Positions 1 through 10,191 of a DNA stretch of 64,000 nt are shown in pieces. The stretch is from Derxia lacustris (lineage in GTDB: Bacteria > Pseudomonadota > Gammaproteobacteria > Burkholderiales > Burkholderiaceae_E). Made by a program: the position numbers and the translations under genes. The stretch covers positions 1-64,000 of the forward strand of contig NZ_MUHU01000006.1 in assembly GCF_002105195.1 (NCBI RefSeq). The letters are read 5' to 3'. The notes under the pieces were generated by a model. That model worked only from the letters and a program-made list of their open reading frames with translations. It was not told where the DNA came from and did not search any database. Positions within the stretch are counted from its first letter, which is position 1. Each line of letters begins with the position of its first letter.

Positions 1-1
1 C

Positions 2-484
2 ACGGCCTTCGACCCGGTCGCCGCGACCGGCGGCAGCGCAGCCATCACGACGCTCACGCCCGCCGCCGCCAAGACCAAGAGCCGCTTCGTCGGCCGCGAA
101 CTCGCCAAGAGCGAACGCCCCGAACTCACCGCCGCCAAGATCATCGTCTCGGGCGGCCGCGGCATGGGCAGCGCTGAAGCCTTCAAGCTGCTGGAGCCGC
201 TCGCCGACAAGCTCGGCGCTGCAATGGGCGCGAGCCGCGCCGCCGTCGATGCCGGCTACGTGCCGAACGACTGGCAAGTGGGCCAGACCGGCAAGATCGT
301 GGCGCCGCAGCTGTACATCGCGGTCGGCATCTCGGGCGCGATCCAGCATCTGGCCGGGATGAAGGACAGCAAGGTGATCGTGGCGATCAACAAGGACGCC
401 GACGCGCCGATCTTCGGCGTGGCCGATTACGGGCTGGTCGCCGACCTGTTCCAGGCCGTCCCGGAGCTGGTCGAGAAGCTCTGA
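2..484 (+). CDS. etfA: Electron transfer flavoprotein alpha subunit, 3' part only
   Basis: The gene runs off the left edge; 160 C-terminal residues are visible. The EtfA subunit, with EtfB, takes electrons from acyl-CoA and other dehydrogenases and passes them through FAD to ETF:ubiquinone oxidoreductase in the cytoplasm. The visible part is the FAD-binding C-terminal domain: a VSGGRGMGS motif, a [13 protein letters not shown] stretch, then [18 protein letters not shown] and [11 protein letters not shown], all hallmarks of EtfA. The gene order etfA then acyl-CoA dehydrogenase, same strand, fits a fatty-acid or amino-acid oxidation unit in which the downstream enzyme donates electrons to this ETF. 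The reading frame is open from base 2; the start codon lies outside the window. Confidence 0.97.
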   Translation, partial: TAFDPVAATGGSAAITTLTPAAAKTKSRFVGRELAKSERPELTAAKIIVSGGRGMGSAEAFKLLEPLADKLGAAMGASRAAVDAGYVPNDWQVGQTGKIVAPQLYIAVGISGAIQHLAGMKDSKVIVAINKDADAPIFGVADYGLVADLFQAVPELVEKL

Positions 485-494
485 TCCAAGCCGC

Positions 495-519
495 CGGCGC
501 GACGGGATTCGTCGCGCCG
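495..519. other. Perfect 10-bp stem hairpin between etfA and the acyl-CoA dehydrogenase gene
   Basis: CGGCGCGACG (495-504) and CGTCGCGCCG (510-519) are perfect inverted repeats around a GGATT loop. It sits just 3' of the etfA stop. No T-run follows, so it is not a canonical intrinsic terminator. It could be a transcript-stabilising or processing hairpin that sets etfBA mRNA level apart from the downstream gene, or a Rho-independent-like pause. The structure is directly visible; the role is inferred. Confidence 0.6.
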
Positions 520-592
520 CGCCCGACGCGGGGCGCCGTCCCGCCCTGAATTCACCCGACAGCGCCGCTACCAGCGCGCAAGAGAGAACGCC

Positions 593-2395
593 ATGAGCTA
601 CACCCCGCCCGTGAAGGACATGCAGTTCGTCATCAACGAACTGGCCGGCTTTGAAGACCTGCTCAAGATTCCGGCGTGGTCGGATCTGGACGCCGATACC
701 GCCACCGCCGTGCTCGAAGAGAACGCGCGCTTCAACAGCGAAGTCGTCGCGCCGCTCAACCACGCGAGCGACACCGACTACGGCAAGCTCGAAAACGGCG
801 TCGTCACCACCGCGCCCGGCTTCAAGGACGCCTTCAAGCAGTTCGTCGATGGCGGCTGGCAGGGCATCCTGCATCCGGCCGAATACGGCGGTCAGGGCAT
901 GCCCAAGCTGCTCGCCACGCCCTGCATCGAGATGGTGAATTCGGCCAGCCTGTCGTTCGCGCTCTGCCCGCTGCTCACCGACGGCGCCATCGAGGCGCTG
1001 CTCACCGCCGGCAGCGACGCGCTGAAGACGACCTACATCGGCCCGATGATCGAAGGCCGCTGGACCGGCACGATGAACCTCACCGAGCCGGGCGCCGGCT
1101 CCGATCTGGCCCAGGTGCGCACGCGCGCCGTGCCGCAGGGCGACGGCACCTACCGCGTCAGCGGCCAGAAGATCTTCATCACCTACGGCGAACACGACTT
1201 CTGCGAAAACATCATTCACCTCGTGCTCGCCCGCCTGCCGGACGCGCCCGAGGGCGTGAAGGGCATCTCGCTGTTCGTGGTGCCCAAGTTCCTCGTCAAT
1301 GACGACGGCAGCCTCGGCAAGCGCAACGACGTCTGGTGCGCCAGCATCGAGCACAAGCTCGGCATCAAGGCCAGCCCGACCGCCGTGCTGCTGTTCGGCG
1401 ACGACAAGGGCGACGTGGGCCCGGGCGGCATCGGCTACCTCGTCGGCGAGGAAAACCGGGGTCTCGAATACATGTTCGTGATGATGAATGCCGCGCGCTT
1501 CGGCGTCGGCATGCAGGGCGTGGCGGTGGCCGAGCGGGCCTATCAGAAGGCCGTCGGCTACGCCAAGGACCGCACCCAGTCGCGCGACCTCACGGGCGGC
1601 AAGGAGCCGGTGGCGATCATCAACCACCCCGACGTGAAGCGCCTGCTGATGAACATGCGCGCCCAGACCGAAGGCGCACGCGCGCTGGCCTACGTGGCCG
1701 CTGCCTACTACGACGTGGCGCATCACTCGCCCGACGCCGAGGCCGCCGCGCAAGCCCAGGCCGACTATGAATTCCTGGTGCCGATCGTGAAGGGCTGGAG
1801 CACCGAGATGTCGATCCAGGTCGCATCGGACGGCGTGCAGGTGCATGGCGGCATGGGCTTCATCGAGGAAACCGGCGCGGCGCAGTACTACCGCGACGCC
1901 CGCATCCTGACCATCTACGAAGGCACGACCGCGATCCAGGCCAACGACTTCGTCGGCCGCAAGACCGCGCGCGATGGCGGCGCGCTGGCCGGCAAGTTCG
2001 CGGCCAAGGTCAAGGCCACCATCGGCGAGCTCGAAACCCTCGGCGATGCCGATTCGATTGCGGTCGCCACCAACCTCACGCAAGGCGTGAACGCCTTCGA
2101 GCAGGTCGTCGCCTACATCGCCAAGAACGCCAAGGCCGATCCCAAGGGCGTTTACGCGGGCAGCGTGCCTTACCTGAAACTCGCCGGTATCGTGTTCACC
2201 GGCTGGCAGCTGGCGCGCGCGCTGCTGGTGGCCAAGGCCAAGCTGGCCGGCGGCGAGACCGACAGGTTCTTCGTCAACAAGATCGCCACCGCGCGCTTCT
2301 TTGCCGAGCATTTCGTGAGCACGGCCTCGGGTCTGGGCAGCGCCATCGTCACCGGCGGCGCTTCGGTCAACGCACTGGCGCCCGAGGACTTCTAA
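593..2395 (+). CDS. Acyl-CoA dehydrogenase, large (about 600 aa) class
   Basis: This is a 600-residue FAD-dependent acyl-CoA dehydrogenase that introduces the alpha-beta double bond into an acyl-CoA and reduces ETF. Domains in order: an N-terminal helical region, a middle beta domain with MNLTEPGAGSDL near residue 165, and a C-terminal helical domain with GGMGFIEETGAAQYYRDARI. The catalytic-base motif YEGTT places Glu near residue 443. An extra C-terminal extension of about 130 residues matches the long class that includes DmdC-like 3-methylmercaptopropionyl-CoA dehydrogenases and many long-chain FadE paralogues in Burkholderiales. The substrate cannot be read from sequence. The ATG follows an AGAGAG purine stretch at a suitable distance. 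It lies 108 bp after etfA, its expected electron acceptor. Confidence 0.95.
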   Translation: MSYTPPVKDMQFVINELAGFEDLLKIPAWSDLDADTATAVLEENARFNSEVVAPLNHASDTDYGKLENGVVTTAPGFKDAFKQFVDGGWQGILHPAEYGGQGMPKLLATPCIEMVNSASLSFALCPLLTDGAIEALLTAGSDALKTTYIGPMIEGRWTGTMNLTEPGAGSDLAQVRTRAVPQGDGTYRVSGQKIFITYGEHDFCENIIHLVLARLPDAPEGVKGISLFVVPKFLVNDDGSLGKRNDVWCASIEHKLGIKASPTAVLLFGDDKGDVGPGGIGYLVGEENRGLEYMFVMMNAARFGVGMQGVAVAERAYQKAVGYAKDRTQSRDLTGGKEPVAIINHPDVKRLLMNMRAQTEGARALAYVAAAYYDVAHHSPDAEAAAQAQADYEFLVPIVKGWSTEMSIQVASDGVQVHGGMGFIEETGAAQYYRDARILTIYEGTTAIQANDFVGRKTARDGGALAGKFAAKVKATIGELETLGDADSIAVATNLTQGVNAFEQVVAYIAKNAKADPKGVYAGSVPYLKLAGIVFTGWQLARALLVAKAKLAGGETDRFFVNKIATARFFAEHFVSTASGLGSAIVTGGASVNALAPEDF

Positions 2396-2549
2396 CCGTC
2401 AGGAGCGAGTAACGGACGCCATCAGGGGCCGAGGGGCCGTTTCCAATCCGGCCGGCCGCTTCGAGCGGCTGGCGCGCGAGGCCGATGGCGACTGGCGCAG
2501 CTTTGCGTCGCAGGGCGACGACGAGGCCGCGCCACCGCTCAAGACCCAT

Positions 2550-3503
2550 GTGCGCTGCGAGCAGGCGCGCTCGATCATCGCGCGCAACGACTCGCCCGAC
2601 GTGCCGTTCGAGCAGTCGATCAATCCCTATCGCGGCTGCGAGCACGGCTGCATCTACTGCTACGCGCGGCCGACGCATTCCTGGCTCGGCCTGTCGCCGG
2701 GGCTGGATTTTGAGTCGCGGCTGATCGCCAAGGTGAATGCCGTCGAGCTGCTCAGGCAGGAGCTGGCGGCGCCGGCCTACCGGGCCAGGCTCATCAATCT
2801 GGGCGCTGTGACCGACGCCTATCAGCCGGTCGAGCGCGAGCTGGGCATCACGCGCGGGCTGGTCGAGGTCCTTGCCGACTGCCGGCATCCGCTGGCTATC
2901 GTCACCAAGGCTAGCTTGGTCGAGCGCGACATCGATTTGCTCGCGCCGATGGCCGCCGACGGCCTCGCCGAGGTGTTCATTTCGATCACCACGCTCGACC
3001 ACGATCTCGCGCGGATCATGGAACCGCGCTGCGCCAGCCCCGAGCGGCGGCTGCGCACCGTGCGCCGGCTCGCCGACGCGGGCGTGCCGGTCGGTGTGCT
3101 GGTCGCGCCGATCATTCCCTTCGTCAATGAGCCCGAGATCGAGCGCATCGTCGCGGCGGTTGCCGAGGCAGGCGCGCGCTCGGCGCATTACACCGTCATC
3201 CGCCTGCCGTGGGAGCTGACCGGGCTGTTCGACGACTGGCTGCTCGCGCATTTCCCGGATCGCGCCGAGCGCGTGCTCGGCCACATCGCCGCGATGCGCA
3301 CCGCGCCCGGCGACGCGACCCGGCGCTTCAACGACGCCGACTTCGCCAGCCGCATGAAGGGCCGCGGGCCCTGGGCCGAGCTGATCCGGCAGCGCTTCCG
3401 GCTCGCGGTGAAGCGCGCCGGTCTCGGTCGCGCGATGACGCCGTTGCGTGCCGATCTCTTCGTGCCGCCCGAGCTGCCGGGGCAGCAGCGCCAGCTTTTC
3501 TAG
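2550..3503 (+). CDS. PA0069-family radical SAM protein (start uncertain; coding probably extends upstream)
   Basis: The protein has a radical SAM cluster motif, NPYRGCEHGCIYCYARP, with Cys30, Cys34 and Cys37 counted from the GTG at 2550, as in the PA0069/SplB-like family of unknown substrate. The frame stays open upstream and, from about 2412, reads TDAIRGRGAVSNPAGRFERL, which looks like the normal N-terminus of this family. No ATG, GTG or TTG exists in that upstream stretch back to the end of the preceding gene. So either the gene uses a non-canonical start (for example ATC at 2421), or the internal GTG at 2550 is used, or the assembly has lost a start codon. Nothing visible fixes the substrate. 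It follows the acyl-CoA dehydrogenase closely and may be co-transcribed. Confidence 0.88.
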   Translation: MRCEQARSIIARNDSPDVPFEQSINPYRGCEHGCIYCYARPTHSWLGLSPGLDFESRLIAKVNAVELLRQELAAPAYRARLINLGAVTDAYQPVERELGITRGLVEVLADCRHPLAIVTKASLVERDIDLLAPMAADGLAEVFISITTLDHDLARIMEPRCASPERRLRTVRRLADAGVPVGVLVAPIIPFVNEPEIERIVAAVAEAGARSAHYTVIRLPWELTGLFDDWLLAHFPDRAERVLGHIAAMRTAPGDATRRFNDADFASRMKGRGPWAELIRQRFRLAVKRAGLGRAMTPLRADLFVPPELPGQQRQLF

Positions 3504-3512
3504 CCGCCGAGC

Positions 3513-3540
3513 TGGACGCTCGGGAATCTCTCGCTATAAT
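3513..3540 (+). promoter_or_regulatory. Sigma70-type promoter for the rpsP operon
   Basis: A perfect -10 TATAAT (3535-3540) is preceded at 16 bp by TGGACG (3513-3518), four of six matches to TTGACA. It lies about 200 bp upstream of rpsP, so the operon has a long untranslated leader (about 3547-3736). Ribosomal protein leaders often carry regulation, but no specific element was recognised here. Confidence 0.7.
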
Positions 3541-3736
3541 GCGCGGTTTCCTGCGGCCAAGCTCCGGCTGCGGAAGACGCGGATCGGGTTCCCAGCATGT
3601 GCGCATCGCGCCGGCCGGCCCGGTCCCGAGAACGTTCTAACGCCCCAAGGGGCATCGCAAACAGCGCGCTCGTGTTCGAAGACCCGGCCCAAGTGTCAGC
3701 CGCGCCGCCGAACCTCCGTCGTGCACAAGGAACAAC

Positions 3737-4000
3737 ATGGTCGTCATTCGCCTTTCCCGTGGCGGCGCCAAGCAGCGCCCCTTCTACAACATCGTCGTCA
3801 CCGATTCGCGCAACCGTCGCGACGGCGCCTTCATCGAACGCCTCGGCTTCTACAACGCCGTTGCCCACGAAGGCGAAGAGCAAGTCCGCATCGCGCTCGA
3901 CCGCGTCAACTACTGGATCGGTGTCGGCGCCCAGCCGTCGCCGACCGTGGCCCGTCTGGTCAAGGACTTCTCGAAGAAGGCCACCCAGCCCGCCGCCTGA
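3737..4000 (+). CDS. rpsP: 30S ribosomal protein S16
   Basis: The 87-residue product has the typical S16 start [20 protein letters not shown] followed by [18 protein letters not shown], and is the usual family length. S16 is an early-binding small-subunit protein. AAGGAACAAC lies just before the ATG. It is the first gene of the conserved rpsP-rimM-trmD-rplS operon. Its stop overlaps the rimM start (TGATG), so the two are translationally coupled. Confidence 0.99.
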   Translation: MVVIRLSRGGAKQRPFYNIVVTDSRNRRDGAFIERLGFYNAVAHEGEEQVRIALDRVNYWIGVGAQPSPTVARLVKDFSKKATQPAA

Positions 4001-4557
4001 TGTCCGGCGCAATGACGCTGCCCGTGCCCGATGACCTCGTGGTCGTTGCGCGAGTCGTCGGTGCCTACGGCGTCAAGGGCTGGATCAAGGTGGAAGCGTT
4101 CTCGGCCGAGGCCTCGGCGCTCCAGAGGGCCGATCGCTGGTGGTTTGCACCGCGCGATTCGGGCCGTTGGGAACGCCGTGGCTGCGCCGACGTCAAGCCG
4201 CATTCCGGGCAGATCGTCGCCCGGATCGAAGGCTCGACCGACCGCGACACGGCCGAAGCGCTGCGTGGCTACGAGATCGCCGTCTCGCGCGCCGACTTCC
4301 CGGAACCCGAGCCGAACGCCTATTACTGGGTCGATCTGCTCGGCTGCGAAGTCTTCGCTGCAACCGACGGCAGTCTGGCCGGCAAGGTCGTGAACCTCAT
4401 CGACAACGGCGCGCACTCCATCCTCGAAGTCCAGGTTGGCGAACGCGACGGCAAGCCGGTGACGGAACTCGTGCCCTTCGTCGATGCCTATCTGCGTGAG
4501 GTCGACGTGCCCGCCCGGCGTATCGTCGTCGACTGGGCCTTCGAGCCCCAGGGCTGA
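4000..4557 (+). CDS. rimM: Ribosome maturation factor RimM
   Basis: RimM is a 16S rRNA-processing factor that binds S19 and assists 30S head assembly. The 185-residue protein begins [12 protein letters not shown] and shows the family's [22 protein letters not shown]-terminal beta-barrel signature. The C-terminal PRC-barrel includes [21 protein letters not shown] and VDWAFEP. The ATG at 4000 overlaps the rpsP stop; the ATG at 4012 is an alternative. A much longer frame reads in from upstream but would overlap rpsP, so the internal start is preferred. Confidence 0.97.
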   Translation: MSGAMTLPVPDDLVVVARVVGAYGVKGWIKVEAFSAEASALQRADRWWFAPRDSGRWERRGCADVKPHSGQIVARIEGSTDRDTAEALRGYEIAVSRADFPEPEPNAYYWVDLLGCEVFAATDGSLAGKVVNLIDNGAHSILEVQVGERDGKPVTELVPFVDAYLREVDVPARRIVVDWAFEPQG

Positions 4558-4561
4558 CGCG

Positions 4562-5323
4562 ATGGCGCTGCGCTTCGATGTCGTGACGCTGTTCCCCGAG
4601 ATGTTTTCGGCGGTCACCGAAAGCGGCATCGGCGCCCGGGCGCTGCGCAACGATCTCTGGCGCTTCGCGGCCTGGAATCCGCGCGATCGCACCGTCGATG
4701 CCTATCGCCGCGTCGACGACCGGCCCTTCGGGGGCGGTCCCGGCATGGTGATGCTGGCCGAGCCGCTGGCGCAGGCGATCGAGGCGGCGAAGGCCGCCGA
4801 CGACCGGCCCGCGAAAGTGGTGCTGATGTCGCCCCAGGGCGCCCCGTTCACGCATGCGCGGGCGGCGGCGATGGCCGAGGGCGACGCCCGGCATGTGCTG
4901 GTCTGCGGCCGCTACGAGGCCATCGACGAGCGCGTGCTGGCCAGTCTGGTCGACGAGGAAATCAGCCTTGGCGATTTCGTGCTTTCGGGCGGCGAGATCG
5001 CGGCGATGGCCGTCATCGATGCCTGCGTGCGGCTGTTGCCGGGCGCAATGAACGACGCCGAATCGACCGCCCGCGACAGCTTCGCGGACGAAGCGTCCGG
5101 CGGGCTGCTCGACTGTCCGCACTACACGCGGCCGGAACAGTGGCGCGACATGCCGGTGCCCGACGTTCTGCTGTCGGGGCACCACGCGAACATCGCGCGC
5201 TGGCGCCGGGAGCAATCGCTCCTCGCGACGGCGCGCAAGCGACCCGACCTGATCGGTCGGGCGCGTTCACTCGGACTGCTGAGTGCGCGCGACGAGCAGT
5301 ACCTCAAGCAGTTGGAACAGTAG
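4562..5323 (+). CDS. trmD: tRNA (guanine(37)-N1)-methyltransferase TrmD
   Basis: TrmD uses S-adenosylmethionine to methylate G37 next to the anticodon, which prevents +1 frameshifting. The start [15 protein letters not shown] is diagnostic. [23 protein letters not shown] and [12 protein letters not shown] are conserved trefoil-knot SPOUT motifs that form the SAM site. At about 253 residues it is the normal length. It starts 4 bp after the rimM stop, third in the operon. Confidence 0.98.
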   Translation: MALRFDVVTLFPEMFSAVTESGIGARALRNDLWRFAAWNPRDRTVDAYRRVDDRPFGGGPGMVMLAEPLAQAIEAAKAADDRPAKVVLMSPQGAPFTHARAAAMAEGDARHVLVCGRYEAIDERVLASLVDEEISLGDFVLSGGEIAAMAVIDACVRLLPGAMNDAESTARDSFADEASGGLLDCPHYTRPEQWRDMPVPDVLLSGHHANIARWRREQSLLATARKRPDLIGRARSLGLLSARDEQYLKQLEQ

Positions 5324-5400
5324 TTATCGCAACCCCATCCTCTGGCCGGCGCACAACCAACGTACATGCCGGTTCAAGATGGATCTCATCGGAGAGAGTT

Positions 5401-5790
5401 ATGGCCGACATCATCCAGATCCTCGAGCAGGAAGAAATCGCCCGTCTGAACAAGACGATTCCCGACTTCGCTCCTGGCGACACCGTGATCGTCAGCGTCA
5501 ACGTGGTCGAAGGCACGCGCAAGCGCGTCCAGGCCTATGAAGGCGTCGTGATCGCCCGTCGCAACCGCGGCCTGAATTCGAACTTCATCGTTCGCAAGAT
5601 CTCGTCCGGCGAAGGCGTCGAGCGGACCTTCCAGCTCTACTCGCCGCTGATCGCGTCGATCGAAGTCAAGCGCCGCGGCGACGTCCGTCGCGCCAAGCTG
5701 TACTACCTGCGCGAACGCTCGGGCAAGTCGGCGCGCATCAAGGAAAAGCTGCCGGCCCGCAAGGTCAAGGCGACGGCACAGCAAGGCTGA
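5401..5790 (+). CDS. rplS: 50S ribosomal protein L19
   Basis: The 129-residue L19 sits at the 30S-50S interface. It is recognised by [20 protein letters not shown] and [18 protein letters not shown] with a basic C-terminus. The ATG follows GGAGAGTT. A 77-bp gap separates it from trmD and it closes the operon. No clear intrinsic terminator was seen after the stop. Confidence 0.99.
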   Translation: MADIIQILEQEEIARLNKTIPDFAPGDTVIVSVNVVEGTRKRVQAYEGVVIARRNRGLNSNFIVRKISSGEGVERTFQLYSPLIASIEVKRRGDVRRAKLYYLRERSGKSARIKEKLPARKVKATAQQG

Positions 5791-5833
5791 TTGCCGGCCG
5801 GCGGCGCTTGCGCACCGCCGGCATCGACACGCC

Positions 5834-6523
5834 ATGGCCAAGCCCGGCTTCGATCCCGAACACGCCCGTCTCGTCGAGCCCGACGCGACGGGCGTGCGCA
5901 TTCCGGACCGGCTGCTCACGCCCGACGCGCTGCGCGCGGTATTCGCCACGGAGCGCATCCGGACTGAGACCGCGCCCGCCGCCAACCTGATTCCCGCCGC
6001 CGTGCTGGTCGCGCTGATCCAGCGTCCGACCGGCCTGACGGTGCTGTTCACGCGCCGCACCGCGCATCTCAACGACCATGCCGGGCAGATCAGCTTTCCC
6101 GGCGGCCGCACCGATCCCGAAGACGCCTCGCCCATCGAGACCGCCTTGCGCGAAGCGCGCGAGGAAGTCGGGCTGGCCACCTCGGCGGTCGAGGTGATCG
6201 GCCAGCTGCCGCGCCACGACACCTCCACCGGCTTCGTCGTCACGCCGGTGGTCGCGCTGGTCGAGTCGGTCGAGGCCTTCACGCCCCAGCCCTTCGAGGT
6301 GGCCGAAGTCTTCGAGACGCCGCTGCACTTCCTCATGGACCCGCGCAACCACGAGCTGCGCGAACTGGCCTGGGACGAGGGCGGCGTACGCATGGCGCGA
6401 CGCTTTCACGCGATGCCCTGGCACAACGACGGCGCGCGCTACTTCATCTGGGGTGCGACGGCCACGATGCTGCACGGCTTCTACTCGGTGCTGGCTGCGG
6501 AGCTGGCGCGCGGGGCGGCCTGA
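5834..6523 (+). CDS. NUDIX hydrolase, CoA pyrophosphatase (NudL/YeaB) type
   Basis: The 229-residue protein contains LNDHAGQISFPGGRTDPEDAS followed by ALREAREEVGL. This combines the UPF0035 signature with the Nudix box whose glutamates bind the catalytic metal. The family cleaves coenzyme A and acyl-CoAs to 3',5'-ADP and phosphopantetheine. It follows rplS by 43 bp and precedes a membrane protein gene by 45 bp. A housekeeping-cleaning role in CoA turnover is family knowledge; no substrate is proven here. Confidence 0.9.
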   Translation: MAKPGFDPEHARLVEPDATGVRIPDRLLTPDALRAVFATERIRTETAPAANLIPAAVLVALIQRPTGLTVLFTRRTAHLNDHAGQISFPGGRTDPEDASPIETALREAREEVGLATSAVEVIGQLPRHDTSTGFVVTPVVALVESVEAFTPQPFEVAEVFETPLHFLMDPRNHELRELAWDEGGVRMARRFHAMPWHNDGARYFIWGATATMLHGFYSVLAAELARGAA

Positions 6524-6568
6524 ACCCTGCCGCTACAATCCTTCGACCCTGTCGCCAAGCCCCCGCCC

Positions 6569-7516
6569 ATGACCTTCCTGTCCGTCGTCATCGCCTTGAT
6601 CATCGAGCAGTTCAGGCCGCTGCGGTCCGACAACCTGGTGCATGACGCGGTCGCGGCGGTGATCAAGTGGATCGAGCATTCGATGAACGCCGGCGACCGG
6701 CGCCACGGCGTGCTCGGCTGGGTCGTGCTGGTGCTGCTGTTCGCCACCGTCACCGGCTTCGGCTACTGGCTGGCCTGGCTCGGCGGTCCGGTACTGCTGC
6801 TGGTGTTCGAGGTCGTCGTGCTCTACCTCACGCTCGGTTTTCGGCAGTTCAGCCATCCGTTCAGCGCCATCCAGGCAGCGCTCGATGCCGGCCAGCTCGA
6901 CGAGGCGCGCGCCGTGCTCACCGCCTGGAAGCGCGAGACCGATCCCGAGTTCTCGGCCGAGCGGCTGTCGGCCGGCGAGGTGGCGCGTTCGGCGCTGCTG
7001 CGCGCGCTGCTGCTCGTGCATCGGCATGTGTTCGGCGTGTTCGTCTGGTACGTCATCCTCGGGCCGGTCGGCGCCGTGCTCTATCGCGTCACCGAAGGCG
7101 CGGCGCGGCTCTGGCACCACCCCGAGGCCGAGCGCTTCGGCGAATTCGCGCGCGGCGTGTTTGCGGTGATCGACTGGCTGCCGGTGCGCCTCACCGCGCT
7201 CGGCTTTGCCATCGTCGGCAATTTCGAGGACGCGATGTATGCCTGGCGCACCGGCAGCGCGCGCTGGGGCGATGAAACCGGCGCCATCGTCCTCGCAGCG
7301 GGCGGTGGCGCGATGGGGCTGTCGCTGGCTGGCGGCGCCGACCATCCGGTCGTGCTCGAAGCCTCGGGCGTGGCCGATGCCAGCGAAGCCGATGCCGGCC
7401 TCAAGCGCGAAGTCCGGGCCGAGCACCTCAAGGCGGCAGTCGGGCTGGTGTGGCGCGCGATGGTGCTCTGGCTGGTGCTGCTGCTGCTGTTTTCTGTCGC
7501 GATGTGGGTCGCCTGA
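6569..7516 (+). CDS. CobD/CbiB- or AmpE-like integral membrane protein
   Basis: The 315-residue protein has about four or five hydrophobic segments: residues 1-12, 50-90, 150-180 and a C-terminal one ending LVLLLLFSVAMWVA. It resembles the CobD/CbiB-AmpE superfamily members that occur as single genes in Burkholderiales, with the IALIIEQFRPLR start and HPFSAIQAALDAG region. No cobalamin genes are adjacent, so a cobinamide role is doubtful. A -10-like TACAAT lies at 6534-6539, without a convincing -35. Function is unproven. Confidence 0.75.
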   Translation: MTFLSVVIALIIEQFRPLRSDNLVHDAVAAVIKWIEHSMNAGDRRHGVLGWVVLVLLFATVTGFGYWLAWLGGPVLLLVFEVVVLYLTLGFRQFSHPFSAIQAALDAGQLDEARAVLTAWKRETDPEFSAERLSAGEVARSALLRALLLVHRHVFGVFVWYVILGPVGAVLYRVTEGAARLWHHPEAERFGEFARGVFAVIDWLPVRLTALGFAIVGNFEDAMYAWRTGSARWGDETGAIVLAAGGGAMGLSLAGGADHPVVLEASGVADASEADAGLKREVRAEHLKAAVGLVWRAMVLWLVLLLLFSVAMWVA

Positions 7517-7871
7517 CGCGGACTTGCGCCATTCAGCGCGTGTCATCGGTGCGATTAATTGTTTTGCGTTGACAAGCCCGAAATGCTCGGGGCAGCATCC
7601 ATCAATCGGCCCCCGTGTTTGAAGATGTTTTTGCGGGCGCGCTCGAATAGAACCGCGCCGCGAGGTTTATTTGTCGGCGGGTTGCCAGCATTCCTCAGAC
7701 AAGCGCCGGTTCCAAACTGGCCGGTGGAATGTCCAGCCCGAATGCCGGCGGCACGCGAATCGTGATTGGCGCATTCGCGCAATTCCAGTTCCGAACCTTC
7801 CTGACATTCCTTCGGCAATTCTGCCGATCACTCCCGATTTCCTGCCTCACACTCCCTCCGAAAGGTCATGC
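7517..7871. other. 355-bp intergenic region upstream of trxA, less GC-rich than its surroundings
   Basis: No plausible gene is seen. A perfect TTGACA occurs at 7569-7574 but lacks a good -10 at 16-18 bp, so it is not called as a promoter. Short pyrimidine-rich stretches precede trxA. The region presumably carries the trxA promoter and leader, but no element could be placed. Confidence 0.4.
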
Positions 7872-8198
7872 ATGAGCGACGCCATCCAGCACGTGTCCGA
7901 TGCCAGTTTCGACACCGATGTCCTCAAGTCCGGCACGCCCGTCCTGGTCGATTACTGGGCCGAGTGGTGCGGTCCCTGCAAGATGATTGCTCCGATCCTT
8001 GAAGAAATCGCCAAGGACTACGACGGCAAGCTGGCGATCGCCAAGCTCAACGTCGACGACAACCAGGCCACCGCCGCCAAGTTCGGCATCCGCGGCATTC
8101 CGACGCTGATGCTGTTCAAGAACGGCGCCGTCGCCGCCACCAAGGTGGGTGCGCTTTCCAAGGCGCAGCTCACGAGTTTCCTCGAAGCCAATCTCTGA
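7872..8198 (+). CDS. trxA: Thioredoxin 1
   Basis: The 108-residue thioredoxin has the active site [13 protein letters not shown], the cis-proline loop [11 protein letters not shown], and a C-terminal GALSKAQL helix. It reduces cytoplasmic disulphides using electrons from thioredoxin reductase. A longer frame reads in from 7671, but the start at 7872 gives the standard family N-terminus and has AAAGG about 7 bases upstream. It is followed by rho, an arrangement common in beta- and gammaproteobacteria. Confidence 0.98.
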   Translation: MSDAIQHVSDASFDTDVLKSGTPVLVDYWAEWCGPCKMIAPILEEIAKDYDGKLAIAKLNVDDNQATAAKFGIRGIPTLMLFKNGAVAATKVGALSKAQLTSFLEANL

Positions 8199-8320
8199 TC
8201 CTTCTCGATACATCCCTCCCCGCGGGCGCCTCGCGCAGCCGGTTGCCGCCGGCTCCAGATCGCGAGTCCGGGCGCCCCACTTCCACCCCTCAATCGCTCG
8301 GCCCGGCCGAAGCTCCAGCA

Positions 8321-9579
<1,259 letters not shown>

Positions 9580-9583
<4 letters not shown>

Positions 9584-9606
9584 TACGGCGATTCGCCCGC
9601 TATAAT
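9580..9606 (+). promoter_or_regulatory. Probable promoter for rpmE2
   Basis: A perfect TATAAT occurs at 9601-9606, 18 bp after the rho stop. A weak -35, CTGATA (9580-9585, four of six), sits at a 15-bp spacing overlapping the rho 3' end. The -10 itself lies between CCCG and CGGG repeats. The leader that follows contains the hairpin at 9673-9688. Confidence 0.5.
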
Positions 9607-9672
9607 CGGGGGCTTTTCGTCCCGGGCACGTGGCTGGCGCCGAGTGAAAGTCTTGATGTCGACGGGAAGCGG

Positions 9673-9688
9673 GCGGTCGGGTGACCGC
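9673..9688 (+). promoter_or_regulatory. Hairpin in the rpmE2 leader
   Basis: GCGGTC (9673-9678), loop GGGT, GACCGC (9683-9688), flanked by AAGCGG and CAAGCGCTT, lies in the 135-base leader between the -10 box and rpmE2. Ribosomal protein leaders often hold autoregulatory structures. That this one binds L31 is only a hypothesis. Confidence 0.4.
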
Positions 9689-9741
9689 AAGCGCTTCCGG
9701 ACTTCCGCCAGGCCGGCGACCCAATAGCCAAGGAAAAACCC

Positions 9742-10005
9742 ATGAAAGATGGCATTCACCCCGAATACCGCGAAGTGATCTTCCAGGATCTGTCGATGGA
9801 CTTCTCGTTCAAGACCCGCTCGACGGTCCATTGCCGCGACAAGGTCACCTGGACCGACGGCAAGGAATATCCGCTGTACAAGCTGGACATCACCTCGGAA
9901 TCGCACCCGTTCTACACGGGCAAGCAAAAGGTCATGGACACGGCCGGCCGCATCGACAAGTTCCGTCAGCGCTTCGGCAATCGCACCGGCAAGATCGGCG
10001 GCTGA
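9742..10005 (+). CDS. rpmE2: 50S ribosomal protein L31, type B (zinc-independent)
   Basis: The 87-residue protein begins [17 protein letters not shown] and contains [12 protein letters not shown] and a [11 protein letters not shown] ending, typical of L31. It lacks the paired Cys motif of zinc-binding L31, so it is the C-minus (type B) form that substitutes under zinc limitation in bacteria with both. Here it stands alone after rho with its own promoter and terminator. AAGGAAAAACC gives a good ribosome-binding site. Confidence 0.96.
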   Translation: MKDGIHPEYREVIFQDLSMDFSFKTRSTVHCRDKVTWTDGKEYPLYKLDITSESHPFYTGKQKVMDTAGRIDKFRQRFGNRTGKIGG

Positions 10006-10042
10006 TCGCTTCCGCGTCGACCGCCGGGCCGAGGCCCGCAGC

Positions 10043-10068
10043 AAAAAGGCAGCCTCGGCTGCCTTTTT
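10043..10068 (+). terminator. Rho-independent terminator of rpmE2
   Basis: AAAAAGGCAGCC and GGCTGCCTTTTT form a near-perfect inverted repeat around TC, followed by GTTTTTG. It lies 38 bp after the rpmE2 stop. The symmetry would allow function in both directions. Confidence 0.9.
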
Positions 10069-10191
10069 GTTTTTGCGCGCGATGTTGTTTCAAGGCTCGA
10101 CGGCTTGATGTCGGGCAGCTTCCGCGCGACGCGACGCCGCCGCGCAATCCCGGCGCGGCATCATCCGCTGCCGCCCGTTTCCGATACCGCC

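Noticed and set aside
7569-7597. Possible promoter upstream of trxA with perfect TTGACA
   Set aside because: There is no acceptable -10 at 16-18 bp (GCAGCA at that position).
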